Below are positions 36,398-45,009 of a DNA stretch of 64,000 bases, piece after piece (positions within the stretch are counted from its first letter, which is position 1; each line of letters starts with the position of its first letter). The DNA is from Holophaga sp. Lineage in GTDB: Bacteria; Acidobacteriota; Holophagae; Holophagales; Holophagaceae. The position numbers and the translations under genes were made by a program. The notes beneath the pieces are model-generated. The model saw only the letters and a program-made list of their open reading frames with translations, searched no databases and was not told the origin of the DNA. The stretch covers positions 1 to 64,000 of the forward strand of contig JARLGP010000310.1 in assembly GCA_031292735.1 (NCBI GenBank), in the 5' to 3' direction.

Positions 36398-36767
36398 GCC
36401 CAACACCTCCCGGGCCTGGATGGAGCGGGCGGAATCGAGTCTGGCGCTGGCCCGGATGGATGGTCCTGGGATCCGTCTTGAAGACCTTTGCTACCAGACC
36501 CAGCAGGCGGCCGAAAAGGCGCTAAAGGGGGTGTTCCTGGCCAGGAGAGCCCGCTTCCCTTTCTCCCACAACCTGGATCTGCTACTGCAAGGCCTTGAGG
36601 AGCTTGGACTGGAAATTCCAGAATCGGTGGACAACGCCTCCCGGTTGACCCGCTACGCGGTGGAGACCCGCTATCCAGGATTCTTTGAACCCGTCACCCC
36701 CGGCGAATACCAGGAAGCGCTGCTCATGGCGGAGGCTGTTCTGGCGTGGGCCAAGGCGTTCCTCTGA
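36387..36767 (+). CDS. hepT: HEPN-domain protein (probable RNase toxin)
   Basis: 126 aa HEPN helical protein. LCYQTQQAAEKALKGVFL and the Rx4H motif RFPFSHNLDLLL (Arg-x4-His) suit the HEPN active site; the Tyr of the RX4HXY form is Leu here. The start is ATG 36387 after GGGAG. The order is MNT then HEPN, the reverse of Shewanella HepT-MntA. Toxic RNase activity is inferred; the missing Tyr could mean regulation does not use that residue. Confidence 0.82.
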   Translation: MRPEPNTSRAWMERAESSLALARMDGPGIRLEDLCYQTQQAAEKALKGVFLARRARFPFSHNLDLLLQGLEELGLEIPESVDNASRLTRYAVETRYPGFFEPVTPGEYQEALLMAEAVLAWAKAFL

Positions 36768-36807
36768 ACCTGCGGGCCGGATGGGACGCAAGGGCACGCG
36801 CCTGGCT

Positions 36808-38562
36808 CTACCCTGCGGTGTCCTCCAGCAACTTGCGCCAGACCACGGGCTCGCTGAGCCGCCCGGCGTCGTCCAGGTAGCGGCTTTCGATGAAGTAGCT
36901 GTAGCCCTGCTCGGTGAGGAACAGCTGCCGGTTGCGGGCGAACTCCTGTTCGGTGGTGTCCCGGGACACCAGTGAGTAGAAGTAGCTGATGTTGCGTTCC
37001 CCCTTGGGGCGCAGGATGCGGCCCAGGCGCTGGGCCTCCTCCTGGCGGGAGCCGAAGGTGCCGCTCATCTGGATGGCTACGCTGGCGTCCGGCAGGTCGA
37101 TGGCGAAATTGGCCACCTTGCTGACGATGAGCACCTTCAGCTGGCCGCCCTTGAACTGGCGGTAGAGCTCCTCCCGTTCCCGCTCCGGGGTATGCCCGGT
37201 GAGCACCGGGGCGCCCAGGCGCTCGCCGATGATGCGCAGCTGCTCCAGGTACTGGCCGATGACCAGGATGCTCTGGCCCGGGTGGCCGGCCAGCAGCTCC
37301 TCCATGACGTCCAGCTTGAGGCGGTTCTCGCTGGCGATGCGGAACCGCTGGCGCTGCTCGGCCACGGCGTATTCCATGCGCTCGTCGGGCGGCAGCGGCA
37401 CCCGGATCTCCAGGCAGTGGGCGGTGGCGATGAAGCCGCTTTGCTCCAGGGTCTTCCAGGGCACGTCCACCCGCTTGGGGCCGATGAGCGAGAACACGTC
37501 CTCCTCCTTGCCGTCCTCCCGCACCAGGGTGGCGGTGAGGCCCAGCCGGCGCTTGGCCTGGAGTTCGGCCACCGCCCGGAACACCGGGGCCGGCAGCATG
37601 TGCACCTCGTCGTGGATCACCAGGCCCCAGTTGGCCGCCTGGAAGATCTTGAAGTGCTCGAACGGGGAGCCCTTGGTCTTGCGGTAGGTGAGGATCTGGT
37701 AGGTGGCGATGGTCACCGGCCGGATCTCCTTGCTTTCCCCGGTGTACAGGCCGATCTGGTCCTCGCGCAGGGTGGTCTTGTCCAGCAGTTCCTGCTTCCA
37801 CTGCTTGACCGCGGTGACGTTGGTGGTGAGCACCAGCGTGTGGGTCTGCAGCCGGGCCATGCAGCCGATGGCGATGACCGTCTTGCCCGCGCCGCAGGGC
37901 AGCACCAGCACGCCGGCGCCCCCTTCGGGCCCGCCGCCGGCATGGAACACGTCCACCGCCGCCTGCTGGTAGGGCCTCAGCCCGAACGGCTTGCCGGTGC
38001 CGGCCAGCCGCGGGCGCAGCTGGAAGGCCAGCGGATCGCCCGGCTTGAACCCGGCCATGTCCTGCACCGGGTGGCCCAGGCGGATGAGCTGGAGCTTGGC
38101 CTCTCCGCGCATGCCGCTCTGCAGGTAGATCCCGCGCAGGTCGGGGTACGGCTCGGCCAGCAGCGCCTGCAGGCTGCGCTGGTTCTCCAGCTCGTAGAAC
38201 AGGCCGCGGTCGTCCATCTCCAGGGCCAGCCGGCCGTTCCTTTCCACCAGGCGCAGCTTGCCGTAGCGGGTGCCGTGGTCCTCGATCTCCTGGAGCAGGT
38301 TCTGCGGCACCGGGTACTTGGACCACCGCTCCAGGGTTCCGGCGATCTCCTCGCAGGTCACCCCCGAAGCGGAGGCGTTCCACAGGGACAGCGGGGTGAT
38401 CCGGTAGGTGTGGATGTGTTCGGGCGATTTCACCAGCTCGGCGAACCGGGCCAGCTCGTCCCGAACCTCCTCGAAGGACGGGTGCGCCACTTCCAGCAGC
38501 AGGGTGCGATCGCTCTGGACGATCAGGGGATTGTCGGGACGGAGGGCGATCAAGATGGGCAT
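36808..38562 (-). CDS. XPB/Ssl2-type DNA helicase
   Basis: Superfamily 2 helicase related to eukaryotic XPB/ERCC3, 584 aa. An N-terminal XPB-N/Helicase_C_3-like domain (LIVQSDRTLLLEV, YRITPLSLWNA) is followed by the motor: Walker A LPCGAGKT, DEVH box (IHDEVHMLPA), the XPB RED motif LVREDGKEEDVF, and C-terminal motifs QMSGTFGSRQEEAQRLGRIL. It likely acts in DNA repair or transcription-coupled opening. Its ATG (38562) faces the divergent helicase-associated gene at 38708, 145 bp away. Confidence 0.94.
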   Translation of the reverse strand: MPILIALRPDNPLIVQSDRTLLLEVAHPSFEEVRDELARFAELVKSPEHIHTYRITPLSLWNASASGVTCEEIAGTLERWSKYPVPQNLLQEIEDHGTRYGKLRLVERNGRLALEMDDRGLFYELENQRSLQALLAEPYPDLRGIYLQSGMRGEAKLQLIRLGHPVQDMAGFKPGDPLAFQLRPRLAGTGKPFGLRPYQQAAVDVFHAGGGPEGGAGVLVLPCGAGKTVIAIGCMARLQTHTLVLTTNVTAVKQWKQELLDKTTLREDQIGLYTGESKEIRPVTIATYQILTYRKTKGSPFEHFKIFQAANWGLVIHDEVHMLPAPVFRAVAELQAKRRLGLTATLVREDGKEEDVFSLIGPKRVDVPWKTLEQSGFIATAHCLEIRVPLPPDERMEYAVAEQRQRFRIASENRLKLDVMEELLAGHPGQSILVIGQYLEQLRIIGERLGAPVLTGHTPEREREELYRQFKGGQLKVLIVSKVANFAIDLPDASVAIQMSGTFGSRQEEAQRLGRILRPKGERNISYFYSLVSRDTTEQEFARNRQLFLTEQGYSYFIESRYLDDAGRLSEPVVWRKLLEDTAG

Positions 38563-38627
38563 CCCAAAGGCTTGAGCCTAGGAGGAGAATCCGCGCGGGT
38601 CAACGGCCGGCGCGGGGAGGGAAAAGG

Positions 38628-38640
38628 GTGAAATTTTCAC
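38628..38640. promoter_or_regulatory. Palindrome GTGAAATTTTCAC in the XPB divergent promoter
   Basis: A 13-bp perfect inverted repeat (6-bp arms, central T) midway between two divergent starts at 38562 and 38708. A candidate operator for both genes; the protein at 38708 has a WYL-like C-terminus and could be the regulator. No binding data. Confidence 0.4.
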
Positions 38641-38707
38641 TCACTTCGTTGGGGAATTCATGAGAAACTGATCGGTCGTCTGAACTGGCAGATGCAAGTG
38701 AGGAATC

Positions 38708-40621
38708 ATGGTGCCTTCGCATTACCAGCTATTGGCCAATTGCTCCGACGAACACCTTCGCGAAATATGCGCGCGCCGGAAACTGCCCCTGCCCCAGCAC
38801 TGGCAGGAGGGCGCCGAAGGGCGCATGCGCCTGCTGAAGACGATGGTGTTCCATCTTGAAGACAACAAGCTGCTCACCAACACCCTGCTGGACCTGGGCA
38901 GCCGGCAGCTGCGGGCCCTGAAGGGCCTGGCCGAGACCGGGGAACAGCCCGCGGCCGAGGTCCGGGACGAGCTTTCCGGGCTGGGGCTGATCCTGCTGGA
39001 CGGCGACGTGTGGCAGCTGGCGGGGCGGGTGGCGGATGCCCTGGCGGATTTCGACGAGGGGGCCTTCTCGTTCCAGGCGGATCCCGAGGTGACCCTCCAT
39101 CCGGCCCCGCCGTTCGGCTTCTCCCTGGCGCTCACCTCGGTGCTGCTGCGCTGCATGGGCGGGATCCGGGTGCTCAAGGGCGGGCTTCCGGCCAAGAAGG
39201 AGCTGGGCCAGCTCCTGCAGAAGAACGCCCTCATCAGCGAAGAGCGGGACGCCACCCTGATCTTCACCCTGCTGCACCGCCTGGGCCTGCTCTGGAACCG
39301 GGAAGGCCGGGTGGATACCCTGCTGCCCGCGGTCCTGTCCCATTCCCCCCGGTGGGTGGCGGAACGGGCCTTCGCCATCCTGCTGGAGCACGACCTGCGC
39401 CTGTGGAACATGCCGCCCGCCGAGGACCGCCTGTTCTTCATGCAGCACCTCCTGGAGCGCAAGGGCCAGGTGCTGTCGGTGCAGCCGTTCCTGGCCTTCC
39501 TGCAGACCCTCCATCCGCTCGACGCCCAGCGCACCCGCACCGTGTTCCTGCCGTTCCTGGGGCGCATGGGGCTGGTGGACCTGGACTCGGCGGCGGAGCA
39601 CCTGGCCCTGTCGCCCCACGGCCAGGCCCTCACCCACGAGTACCTGCTGCGCGACCATCGGGGCACCGAGCCGCACTGGGCCCCGCTCATGGCCGAACAG
39701 CCGCTGGTGATCCAGCCCACCCTCGAACTGCTCACCCCCATGGCGCAGAACCCGCACCGGCTGCTGCGGCTGGCCCAGATCGCCGAGGTGGAGACCCTGG
39801 ACACCATGGTGGGGCTGCGGGTGGGATGCGACACCCTGATCCGGGCCCTGGACCTGGGCCTGACCCTGGAGGACATGAAGCTCCTGCTGGTGGGGGCGGA
39901 CTGCTCCGACGTGCCGCAGTCCCTGGCCCAGCTGCTGGACGATCTGGCCCGCCGGCTGGGCGAAGTGGAAGTGCAGCAGGGCTGCCGGCTGGTGAAGGCC
40001 CGTTCCGCTGGCCTGGCCGAGGAACTGCGGCTGCGCCCGGAGCTGGCCTCCCTGCACCTGCAGCCCATCTCCGACACGGTCATGGAAGCCAACGGTCCCG
40101 GCAACGCCTTCGCCCTGCTCAAGCAGGCCGGCTTCCTGCCCAAGCCCGGCCGCTTCCTGCCGGTGAGCATCGACGGCGACGAGGCCCTGTACCTGTGGTC
40201 CCTGGCCTGCCTCTGCTTCGTGGACGAGCAGGGCATGAACGACCACCTGGACCCGGTGCGGCACATCATCCATGCCGCCCTGCAGCGCATCCAGAGCGAG
40301 GACCCCAACCTCTACCAGGAGGTCAGGCGCCGGGTGCCCATGCTGCACCTGGGCGGGGGGGCCCAGGCCGCCGAGGAGACCCAGCGCATCCTGGAGTACG
40401 CCGCCAGCTACAACCTCATCGTCGAACTCACCTACCTGCCCCTGGCCGCCCACCGCGCCCAGCTGCGCAAGGTCACCCCCCAGGCCCTGGACGGCGAACA
40501 CCTGCGCGGATTCTGCCACCTGCACCAGGAGGAGATGAGCTTCCGGCTGAGCCGGATCATGGGGGTCCGCCTGCTGAACGAACGCGGCTGGACTCCGCCC
40601 ATGCAGTCCGAGGCGATCTAG
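38708..40621 (+). CDS. Helicase_C_3/WYL-domain protein, XPB partner
   Basis: 637 aa. The middle (about 335-445: LVIQPTLELLTPMAQNPHR, LLRLAQIAEVETLD, GDTLIRALDLGL-like) matches the Helicase_C_3 (XPB/Ssl2 N-terminal-like) domain, and the C-terminus (about 560-637: VELTYLPLAAHRAQLRKV, LRGFCHLHQEEMSFRLSRI) resembles a WYL domain. N-terminal helical repeats may be winged helices. Mycobacteria also pair XPB with such a protein (Rv0862c by Rv0861c), so a complex is plausible. The ATG has GAGG upstream. It is divergent from XPB; the function is unproven. Confidence 0.75.
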   Translation: MVPSHYQLLANCSDEHLREICARRKLPLPQHWQEGAEGRMRLLKTMVFHLEDNKLLTNTLLDLGSRQLRALKGLAETGEQPAAEVRDELSGLGLILLDGDVWQLAGRVADALADFDEGAFSFQADPEVTLHPAPPFGFSLALTSVLLRCMGGIRVLKGGLPAKKELGQLLQKNALISEERDATLIFTLLHRLGLLWNREGRVDTLLPAVLSHSPRWVAERAFAILLEHDLRLWNMPPAEDRLFFMQHLLERKGQVLSVQPFLAFLQTLHPLDAQRTRTVFLPFLGRMGLVDLDSAAEHLALSPHGQALTHEYLLRDHRGTEPHWAPLMAEQPLVIQPTLELLTPMAQNPHRLLRLAQIAEVETLDTMVGLRVGCDTLIRALDLGLTLEDMKLLLVGADCSDVPQSLAQLLDDLARRLGEVEVQQGCRLVKARSAGLAEELRLRPELASLHLQPISDTVMEANGPGNAFALLKQAGFLPKPGRFLPVSIDGDEALYLWSLACLCFVDEQGMNDHLDPVRHIIHAALQRIQSEDPNLYQEVRRRVPMLHLGGGAQAAEETQRILEYAASYNLIVELTYLPLAAHRAQLRKVTPQALDGEHLRGFCHLHQEEMSFRLSRIMGVRLLNERGWTPPMQSEAI

Positions 40622-40629
40622 GATCCAGC

Positions 40630-40923
40630 CTAGCTGGCCAGCTCCGTGATCCGCTTGTCGATCTTTTCGGCGACCTTCTCCAGCACGTCCTTGAGCTCGG
40701 CCTTGGCTTCCTTCTGGTCCTTCTCCCCCTTGCGCTCCAGCTGGAGGATGGACTTCTGCATCTGGATCATCAGCCCCTTCAATTCATCAATCTCATCCAT
40801 CACTTGATTCAGGCGGCCGTCCGGCGGCCGGCTGTTGCTGAACACCGACATCCCGGCCAGCATCGCCGCCAGTGCCGATAACATCAGAATCAAGATAGAC
40901 AGACCGTTGGACATAGCCATCAC
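40630..40923 (-). CDS. Small membrane protein with coiled coil
   Basis: Unknown, 97 aa. One N-terminal membrane segment (about 5-27, LSILILMLSALAAMLAGMS) is followed by a long charged helix (KGEKDQKEAKAELKDVLEKV), a likely coiled coil on one side of the membrane. No family recognised. It is minus strand, ending 8 bp from the convergent gene at 40621. Confidence 0.75.
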   Translation of the reverse strand: MMAMSNGLSILILMLSALAAMLAGMSVFSNSRPPDGRLNQVMDEIDELKGLMIQMQKSILQLERKGEKDQKEAKAELKDVLEKVAEKIDKRITELAS

Positions 40924-40959
40924 CCCATGACTATATCCTATCCGAGTCCCCAGGACCGG

Positions 40960-41499
40960 TTAGCGCGCCTTGACCCGCTCGGTGTCGTTGGCGGTGGGCT
41001 CCGGGGAGCGCTGTACCGGGATGACCAGTTCCTTGGCCTTGTTCTTGGGCGCGGTGCGCCCCATGAGCAGAACCTGGGAGCGCTGGCCCTTGGCCGCCGG
41101 AACGTGGGCCGGAAGCGCCTGCACCGCGGCCGCGGGCGGCGCCGGATGCTGCTGGGCGGCGGCCAGTTGCCGGATCTCCCCCTCCTGCCGGGTCACCGCG
41201 GCGGCCAGCTGGTCGGCCTTGTGCTTCTGGCCGACCCCCCAGACCCCCACCCCGCCCAGGGCCAGGGCGAAGGGCAGCGCGGCGGCCAGCAGCATCCAGG
41301 AGGTCTTCCTGCGGGCCGTGTGGTTGCGGCGCAGGGCTTCCCGCCTGAGATCGTCGGCCAGGGCGATCAGCTCCGGGGTGGGTTCGGCTTCGAAGTAGCT
41401 GGTTTCCGGTTCGGGCAGGCCCAGGAGGCCCCGAAGTTCGTTGCGCAAAGCGGTGTCGGATTCGGGTTCAAGGGCGCGGGCGGGGTCATGCCAGGACAT
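40960..41499 (-). CDS. Probable anti-sigma factor (membrane protein)
   Basis: 179 aa with one membrane segment (about 65-85, SWMLLAAALPFALALGGVG). The N-terminal cytosolic part carries helices rich in Leu and Glu (TALRNELRGLLGL, TPELIALADDLRREALRR) and the C-terminus is a Pro/Ala-rich periplasmic tail. Its ATG overlaps the ECF sigma gene by 14 bp, a standard layout for a sigma/anti-sigma pair. No zinc-finger ASD motif (HxxxCxxC) is present, so the assignment rests on context. Confidence 0.65.
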   Translation of the reverse strand: MSWHDPARALEPESDTALRNELRGLLGLPEPETSYFEAEPTPELIALADDLRREALRRNHTARRKTSWMLLAAALPFALALGGVGVWGVGQKHKADQLAAAVTRQEGEIRQLAAAQQHPAPPAAAVQALPAHVPAAKGQRSQVLLMGRTAPKNKAKELVIPVQRSPEPTANDTERVKAR

Positions 41500-42019
41500 G
41501 GAGACCTCCAGAAGAATTGAGCTGGTTTCTCAAGTGAGCCTTGGCCCGGTGGATTCGGGTCTTGACGGTGGCTTCGGGAATGTCGAGGATTTCGGCGATC
41601 TGGCGGATGGAAAGATCTTCCACCACAAACAGCCAAAGCGTCTCCCGAAAGGTGGGCGAAAGGGCTTTCATTCGTTGCCGGACTTCCTGACTCAAAAGAT
41701 CTTCATCCGCGTCTGGACCCTTGCCGGGTTCCACCACCGCTTCCAGGCTGATGGACTGGTTCTTCAGCGGCCGGCGTTCGGTGAGGGACAAGGTGCGGAC
41801 GGTTCCATACAGGTAGGCGGTGGGGTGCTCCACCGGAGCGTCCCGCTGCATGAGGATCACGAACGCTTCCTGGGCAATATCTTCCGGGTAGGTGGCTCCA
41901 TAACGCCGAGCGTAACTCACCAGCCGGGGATACAGGGAAGCGAAAATATCGTGAAACTCATGGGAATCCCCAAAAGGGACCGTTTGCGTTTTCAATGGCT
42001 CCATGGATGGCTCCAGCAT
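41486..42019 (-). CDS. ECF-type RNA polymerase sigma factor
   Basis: 177 aa sigma-70 family ECF factor. Region 2 (FHDIFASLYPRLVSYARRYG, DIAQEAFVILMQ) and region 4 (SPTFRETLWLFVVEDLSIRQ, AEILDIPEATVKTRIHRAKA) are complete. It starts at ATG 42019 (or the in-frame ATG 42004). It is divergent from the UDG gene. Which stress it answers is not shown. Confidence 0.94.
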   Translation of the reverse strand: MLEPSMEPLKTQTVPFGDSHEFHDIFASLYPRLVSYARRYGATYPEDIAQEAFVILMQRDAPVEHPTAYLYGTVRTLSLTERRPLKNQSISLEAVVEPGKGPDADEDLLSQEVRQRMKALSPTFRETLWLFVVEDLSIRQIAEILDIPEATVKTRIHRAKAHLRNQLNSSGGLHVLA

Positions 42020-42085
42020 TGAAGTGCCGCAGCGAGGTTCAATGTTCCCGCCACTTGAAATGTTTTTTCAGAAACTGGGTAGGCT

Positions 42086-42895
42086 ATGACCATGATCGGT
42101 CCCTTTCATCCATGGCGCGACACCCTTCATGACCTGGGCGTGATGGGTCTGATTCCTGCTCCTGGTCGGCGGGAAGCAGTCCCTGAAAAACCAGTTGCTC
42201 CTATTGTGACCCAATTGGCACAAGAAGTGGAACAGGAAAAAAGCAGCATGCCCGTGCCCCCCCCGCCGGCCGATCCCAAGGCCTTCCCTCCCCCGGAACG
42301 GGTGGCGGCGGCGGCCACCCTGGCCGACCTGGAGGCCGGGATCCAGGGCTGCCTGGCCTGCCCCCTGGGGGCCGGGCGGATCCGGTTCGTGTTCGGCGAA
42401 GGCAGCGGGGCCTCCGGCCTGCTGTTCATCGGCGAGGGCCCCGGGCGGGACGAGGACCTGAAGGGCCGGCCGTTCGTGGGCAAGGCCGGGGAGCTGCTGG
42501 ACAAGATGCTCGCCGCCATCGGCCTGGACCGCGGCCAGGTCTACATCGCCAACATCGTCAAGTGCCGGCCCCCGGACAACCGCACCCCCACCGGTCCGGA
42601 GTCCCAGCGCTGCCTGCCCTACCTCAAGCGGCAGATCGAACTGCTCCAGCCCAAGGTGATCGTCACCCTGGGAGCCACCCCGCTGCGCGAGCTGCTGGGG
42701 GTGCAGACCGGCATCACCCGCACCCGGGGCCAGTGGCAGCGGCTGGACATGCTGGGGGGGATCCCGGTGATGCCCACCTTCCATCCGGCCTACGTGCTGC
42801 GCCAGTACACCACGGATGTGCGCCGGGCGGTGTGGGGCGACCTGGTGGCGGCCAAGAAGTGGCTGGACGACGGCGGCGCGCCGCACCTGCCATGA
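42086..42895 (+). CDS. Family 4 uracil-DNA glycosylase
   Basis: Fe-S uracil-DNA glycosylase removing uracil from DNA, 269 aa. Motifs: GEGPGRDEDLKGRPFVGKAG (catalytic/uracil pocket), NIVKCRPPDNRTPTGPE and FHPAYVLRQY, with Cys for a [4Fe-4S] in GCLACPLG, KCRPP and RCLPYL. The N-terminal ~90 residues are a low-conservation extension with polyproline. The ATG at 42086 has a TAGGCT hexamer immediately upstream; an in-frame ATG at 42092 is an alternative. Confidence 0.94.
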   Translation: MTMIGPFHPWRDTLHDLGVMGLIPAPGRREAVPEKPVAPIVTQLAQEVEQEKSSMPVPPPPADPKAFPPPERVAAAATLADLEAGIQGCLACPLGAGRIRFVFGEGSGASGLLFIGEGPGRDEDLKGRPFVGKAGELLDKMLAAIGLDRGQVYIANIVKCRPPDNRTPTGPESQRCLPYLKRQIELLQPKVIVTLGATPLRELLGVQTGITRTRGQWQRLDMLGGIPVMPTFHPAYVLRQYTTDVRRAVWGDLVAAKKWLDDGGAPHLP

Positions 42896-42938
42896 GCCAA
42901 ACCATGCCAAACTGGGCCGAACAGCATGAGGACTCTCC

Positions 42939-44306
42939 ATGCGTCTGATCAACGTCATTTTCATCGCCATCATCGCCTTCGTGCTGATCTCGGTCGGCTA
43001 CGTCTACGTCCAGAACGCCGCGGTGATGGGCAACGAGGTGGCCCTCTGGCAGCACGCCCAGGTGCGGGTGTCCACCCTGCTGATCGGCGTGTTCCTGCTG
43101 GGCTTCGTGCTGAACCTGCTGTACACCGGGATCATGGAGCTGCGCAGGCTGATCCGCGGGATCTCCGCCTCGGCGGCGACCCGGGCCGGCAAGCGCCTCA
43201 CCAGCCTGCTCCAGGATGCCCGGGAACTGCTGGCCCACGGGCTTCCCGGCCAGGCCCGGGAGGTGCTGGAGGGCCTCCTGAAGGAACGCAGCGACCACGA
43301 GGCCGCCAGCCTGCTCATGGGCGAGGCCCTGCTGAAGCTGGGCGATTCCGACGGTGCGGTGCGCTTCCTGGAGAGCTGCTGCCTGGCCCGGCCTGAGCAC
43401 ATCGAGTTCCACTACCTGCTGGCCGAGGCCCTGATCGCCGCCCGCAACCCCGACGGCGCCGCGGCCGTGCTCAAGAAGCTGGCCGGGGACCATCCCAAGC
43501 TCGCCCTGCGGGCCCTGCGCAGGCTGCGCAGCCTGCACGTGGACGCCGGCCGCTGGGAGGACGCCATGGACGTGCAGAAGCGCATCGCCTCCCGGTTCGC
43601 CCCGTCCATGAACCAGGCCGAGCGGGCCCAGGGCACCGCCTTCCTGTACCAGGTGGGCATGGGCAAGGTGGAGGCGGACCAGTTCAAGGAAGCGGCCCAG
43701 GTGTTCCAGCAGGTGATCAAGGAGGACGCCGCGTTCGTGCCCGCCTACCTGAGCCTCGGGCGCTGCATGATCCTGCAGGATCAGGAGTTGCAGGGGATCG
43801 AAATCTGGCTGGAAGGCTTCCGCACCACCGGCGAAGGGGCCCTGCTGCAGGAGATCGAGGACTACTTCATCCAGAGCGGCAAGCCCGAAGAGGGGCTTTC
43901 CGTGCTGCGCCGGGTGGCCGCCACCAGCGAGCACGCCACCACCGCCAAGTTCTTCCTGGGCAAGATGCTCTACCGGCTGGAGATCCTGGACGAGGCCCTG
44001 GTGCTGTTCCAGGATGTGCGGGCCCAGGTGGTGTATTCGCCCATCCTGTATTTCTTCATGGCCAAGATCCACGCCCGGAGGGGCCGGCTGGACCAGGCGC
44101 TGAACGAGTACCGGCAGCTGCTGCGCAACCTCGGGGTGCTGAAGATGCGCTTCGAATGCAGTGTCTGCGGGCACAAGTCGGCGGACTACGCCGACCGCTG
44201 CGAGGCCTGCTCGAGCTGGAACAGCAACCACTTCCTGTTCAAGGAGAACGAAATGCCGGAACTGCACCTGCGGGCGGAGACCGGCCCCTGGGCCGGCAGT
44301 TTGTAG
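42939..44306 (+). CDS. lapB: LapA-LapB fusion: membrane TPR protein with rubredoxin-like zinc domain
   Basis: 455 aa. An N-terminal LapA (DUF1049)-like region with two membrane segments (about 2-22 and 47-68, LRRLIRG after) is followed by TPR repeats (about 90-410) and a C-terminal rubredoxin-like metal domain (about 418-440) with CSVCGHKSADYADRCEACSS. In E. coli, LapA and LapB are separate proteins; LapB recruits LpxC to FtsH, setting LPS levels. The fusion is inferred from a single open frame from ATG 42939. It lies 44 bp after the UDG gene. Confidence 0.85.
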   Translation: MRLINVIFIAIIAFVLISVGYVYVQNAAVMGNEVALWQHAQVRVSTLLIGVFLLGFVLNLLYTGIMELRRLIRGISASAATRAGKRLTSLLQDARELLAHGLPGQAREVLEGLLKERSDHEAASLLMGEALLKLGDSDGAVRFLESCCLARPEHIEFHYLLAEALIAARNPDGAAAVLKKLAGDHPKLALRALRRLRSLHVDAGRWEDAMDVQKRIASRFAPSMNQAERAQGTAFLYQVGMGKVEADQFKEAAQVFQQVIKEDAAFVPAYLSLGRCMILQDQELQGIEIWLEGFRTTGEGALLQEIEDYFIQSGKPEEGLSVLRRVAATSEHATTAKFFLGKMLYRLEILDEALVLFQDVRAQVVYSPILYFFMAKIHARRGRLDQALNEYRQLLRNLGVLKMRFECSVCGHKSADYADRCEACSSWNSNHFLFKENEMPELHLRAETGPWAGSL

Positions 44307-44475
44307 AAGGGTTCCGTTTGGCAGGGGGATGCGTTAAACTCCAAGGGCAATGCTCAAGGCCTCAACCCACCGAGGGAACGGGCTCCAGTTTCCGGAGATT
44401 CCTGGCAGTGGATGTCCCATTGCCTAACCTAAGAGGGGACAACGCACTAGCGCTGGCCAGAACCAGGAGTGAATC

Positions 44476-44925
44476 ATGGAGATTCTTCTCATCGAAAACG
44501 TCCAGAACCTTGGTGTGCGCGGGGATGTGGTCAACGTCAAAGACGGTTATGCCAGGAACTTCCTCTTGCCCCGCAAGAAGGCCCTGCCCGTCACCTCCGG
44601 TAACAAGCGTCTCATTGAGCTTGAAAAGGAGCGCAACCTGAAGATGCGCGCGAAGGAATTGGCCGACGCCCAGGATCTCCAGACGAAACTGGAAGCCATC
44701 CCGCTCACCCTGGCCAAGAAGGTCGGCGAAAACGGCACCCTGTTCGGCTCGGTCACCAACGGCGATCTGGCGGACCTGCTCAAGGCCAAGGGCTTCGAGC
44801 TGGAGAAGCAGTCCATCACCGTGCCCCATATCAAGACCATCGGCACCTACGACGTCGATATCCGTCTGTATTCCGGAGTCCACGCGAAACTGCATGTGGA
44901 AGTGACGGCCCTCCCCGCCGAGTAG
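44476..44925 (+). CDS. rplI: 50S ribosomal protein bL9
   Basis: 149 aa, usual size. MEILLIENVQNLGVRGDVVN-type N-terminus, GYARNFLLPRKKA, the long central helix and C-terminal RNA-binding domain (LFGSVTNGDLADLLKA, VDIRLYSGVHAKL). Most bacteria place rplI after rpsF-rpsR; here it stands alone, and only the HU gene follows (84 bp). A 169-bp leader precedes it with TTAAACT near 44334; its role is unknown. Confidence 0.97.
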   Translation: MEILLIENVQNLGVRGDVVNVKDGYARNFLLPRKKALPVTSGNKRLIELEKERNLKMRAKELADAQDLQTKLEAIPLTLAKKVGENGTLFGSVTNGDLADLLKAKGFELEKQSITVPHIKTIGTYDVDIRLYSGVHAKLHVEVTALPAE

Positions 44926-44948
44926 CCGTCGGTATCTTTCCGTTTTAC

Positions 44949-44975
44949 GGAACCAGTCCAAGGGGTTCTGGTTCC
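44949..44975 (+). promoter_or_regulatory. Perfect 8-bp hairpin between rplI and the HU gene
   Basis: GGAACCAG and CTGGTTCC form an 8-bp stem with an 11-nt loop. No T-tail follows, so it is more likely an mRNA processing or attenuation element than a full terminator. Confidence 0.45.
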
Positions 44976-45009
44976 ACATAGTCCATTTTCATCTCCAAAG
45001 AGGGATAGC

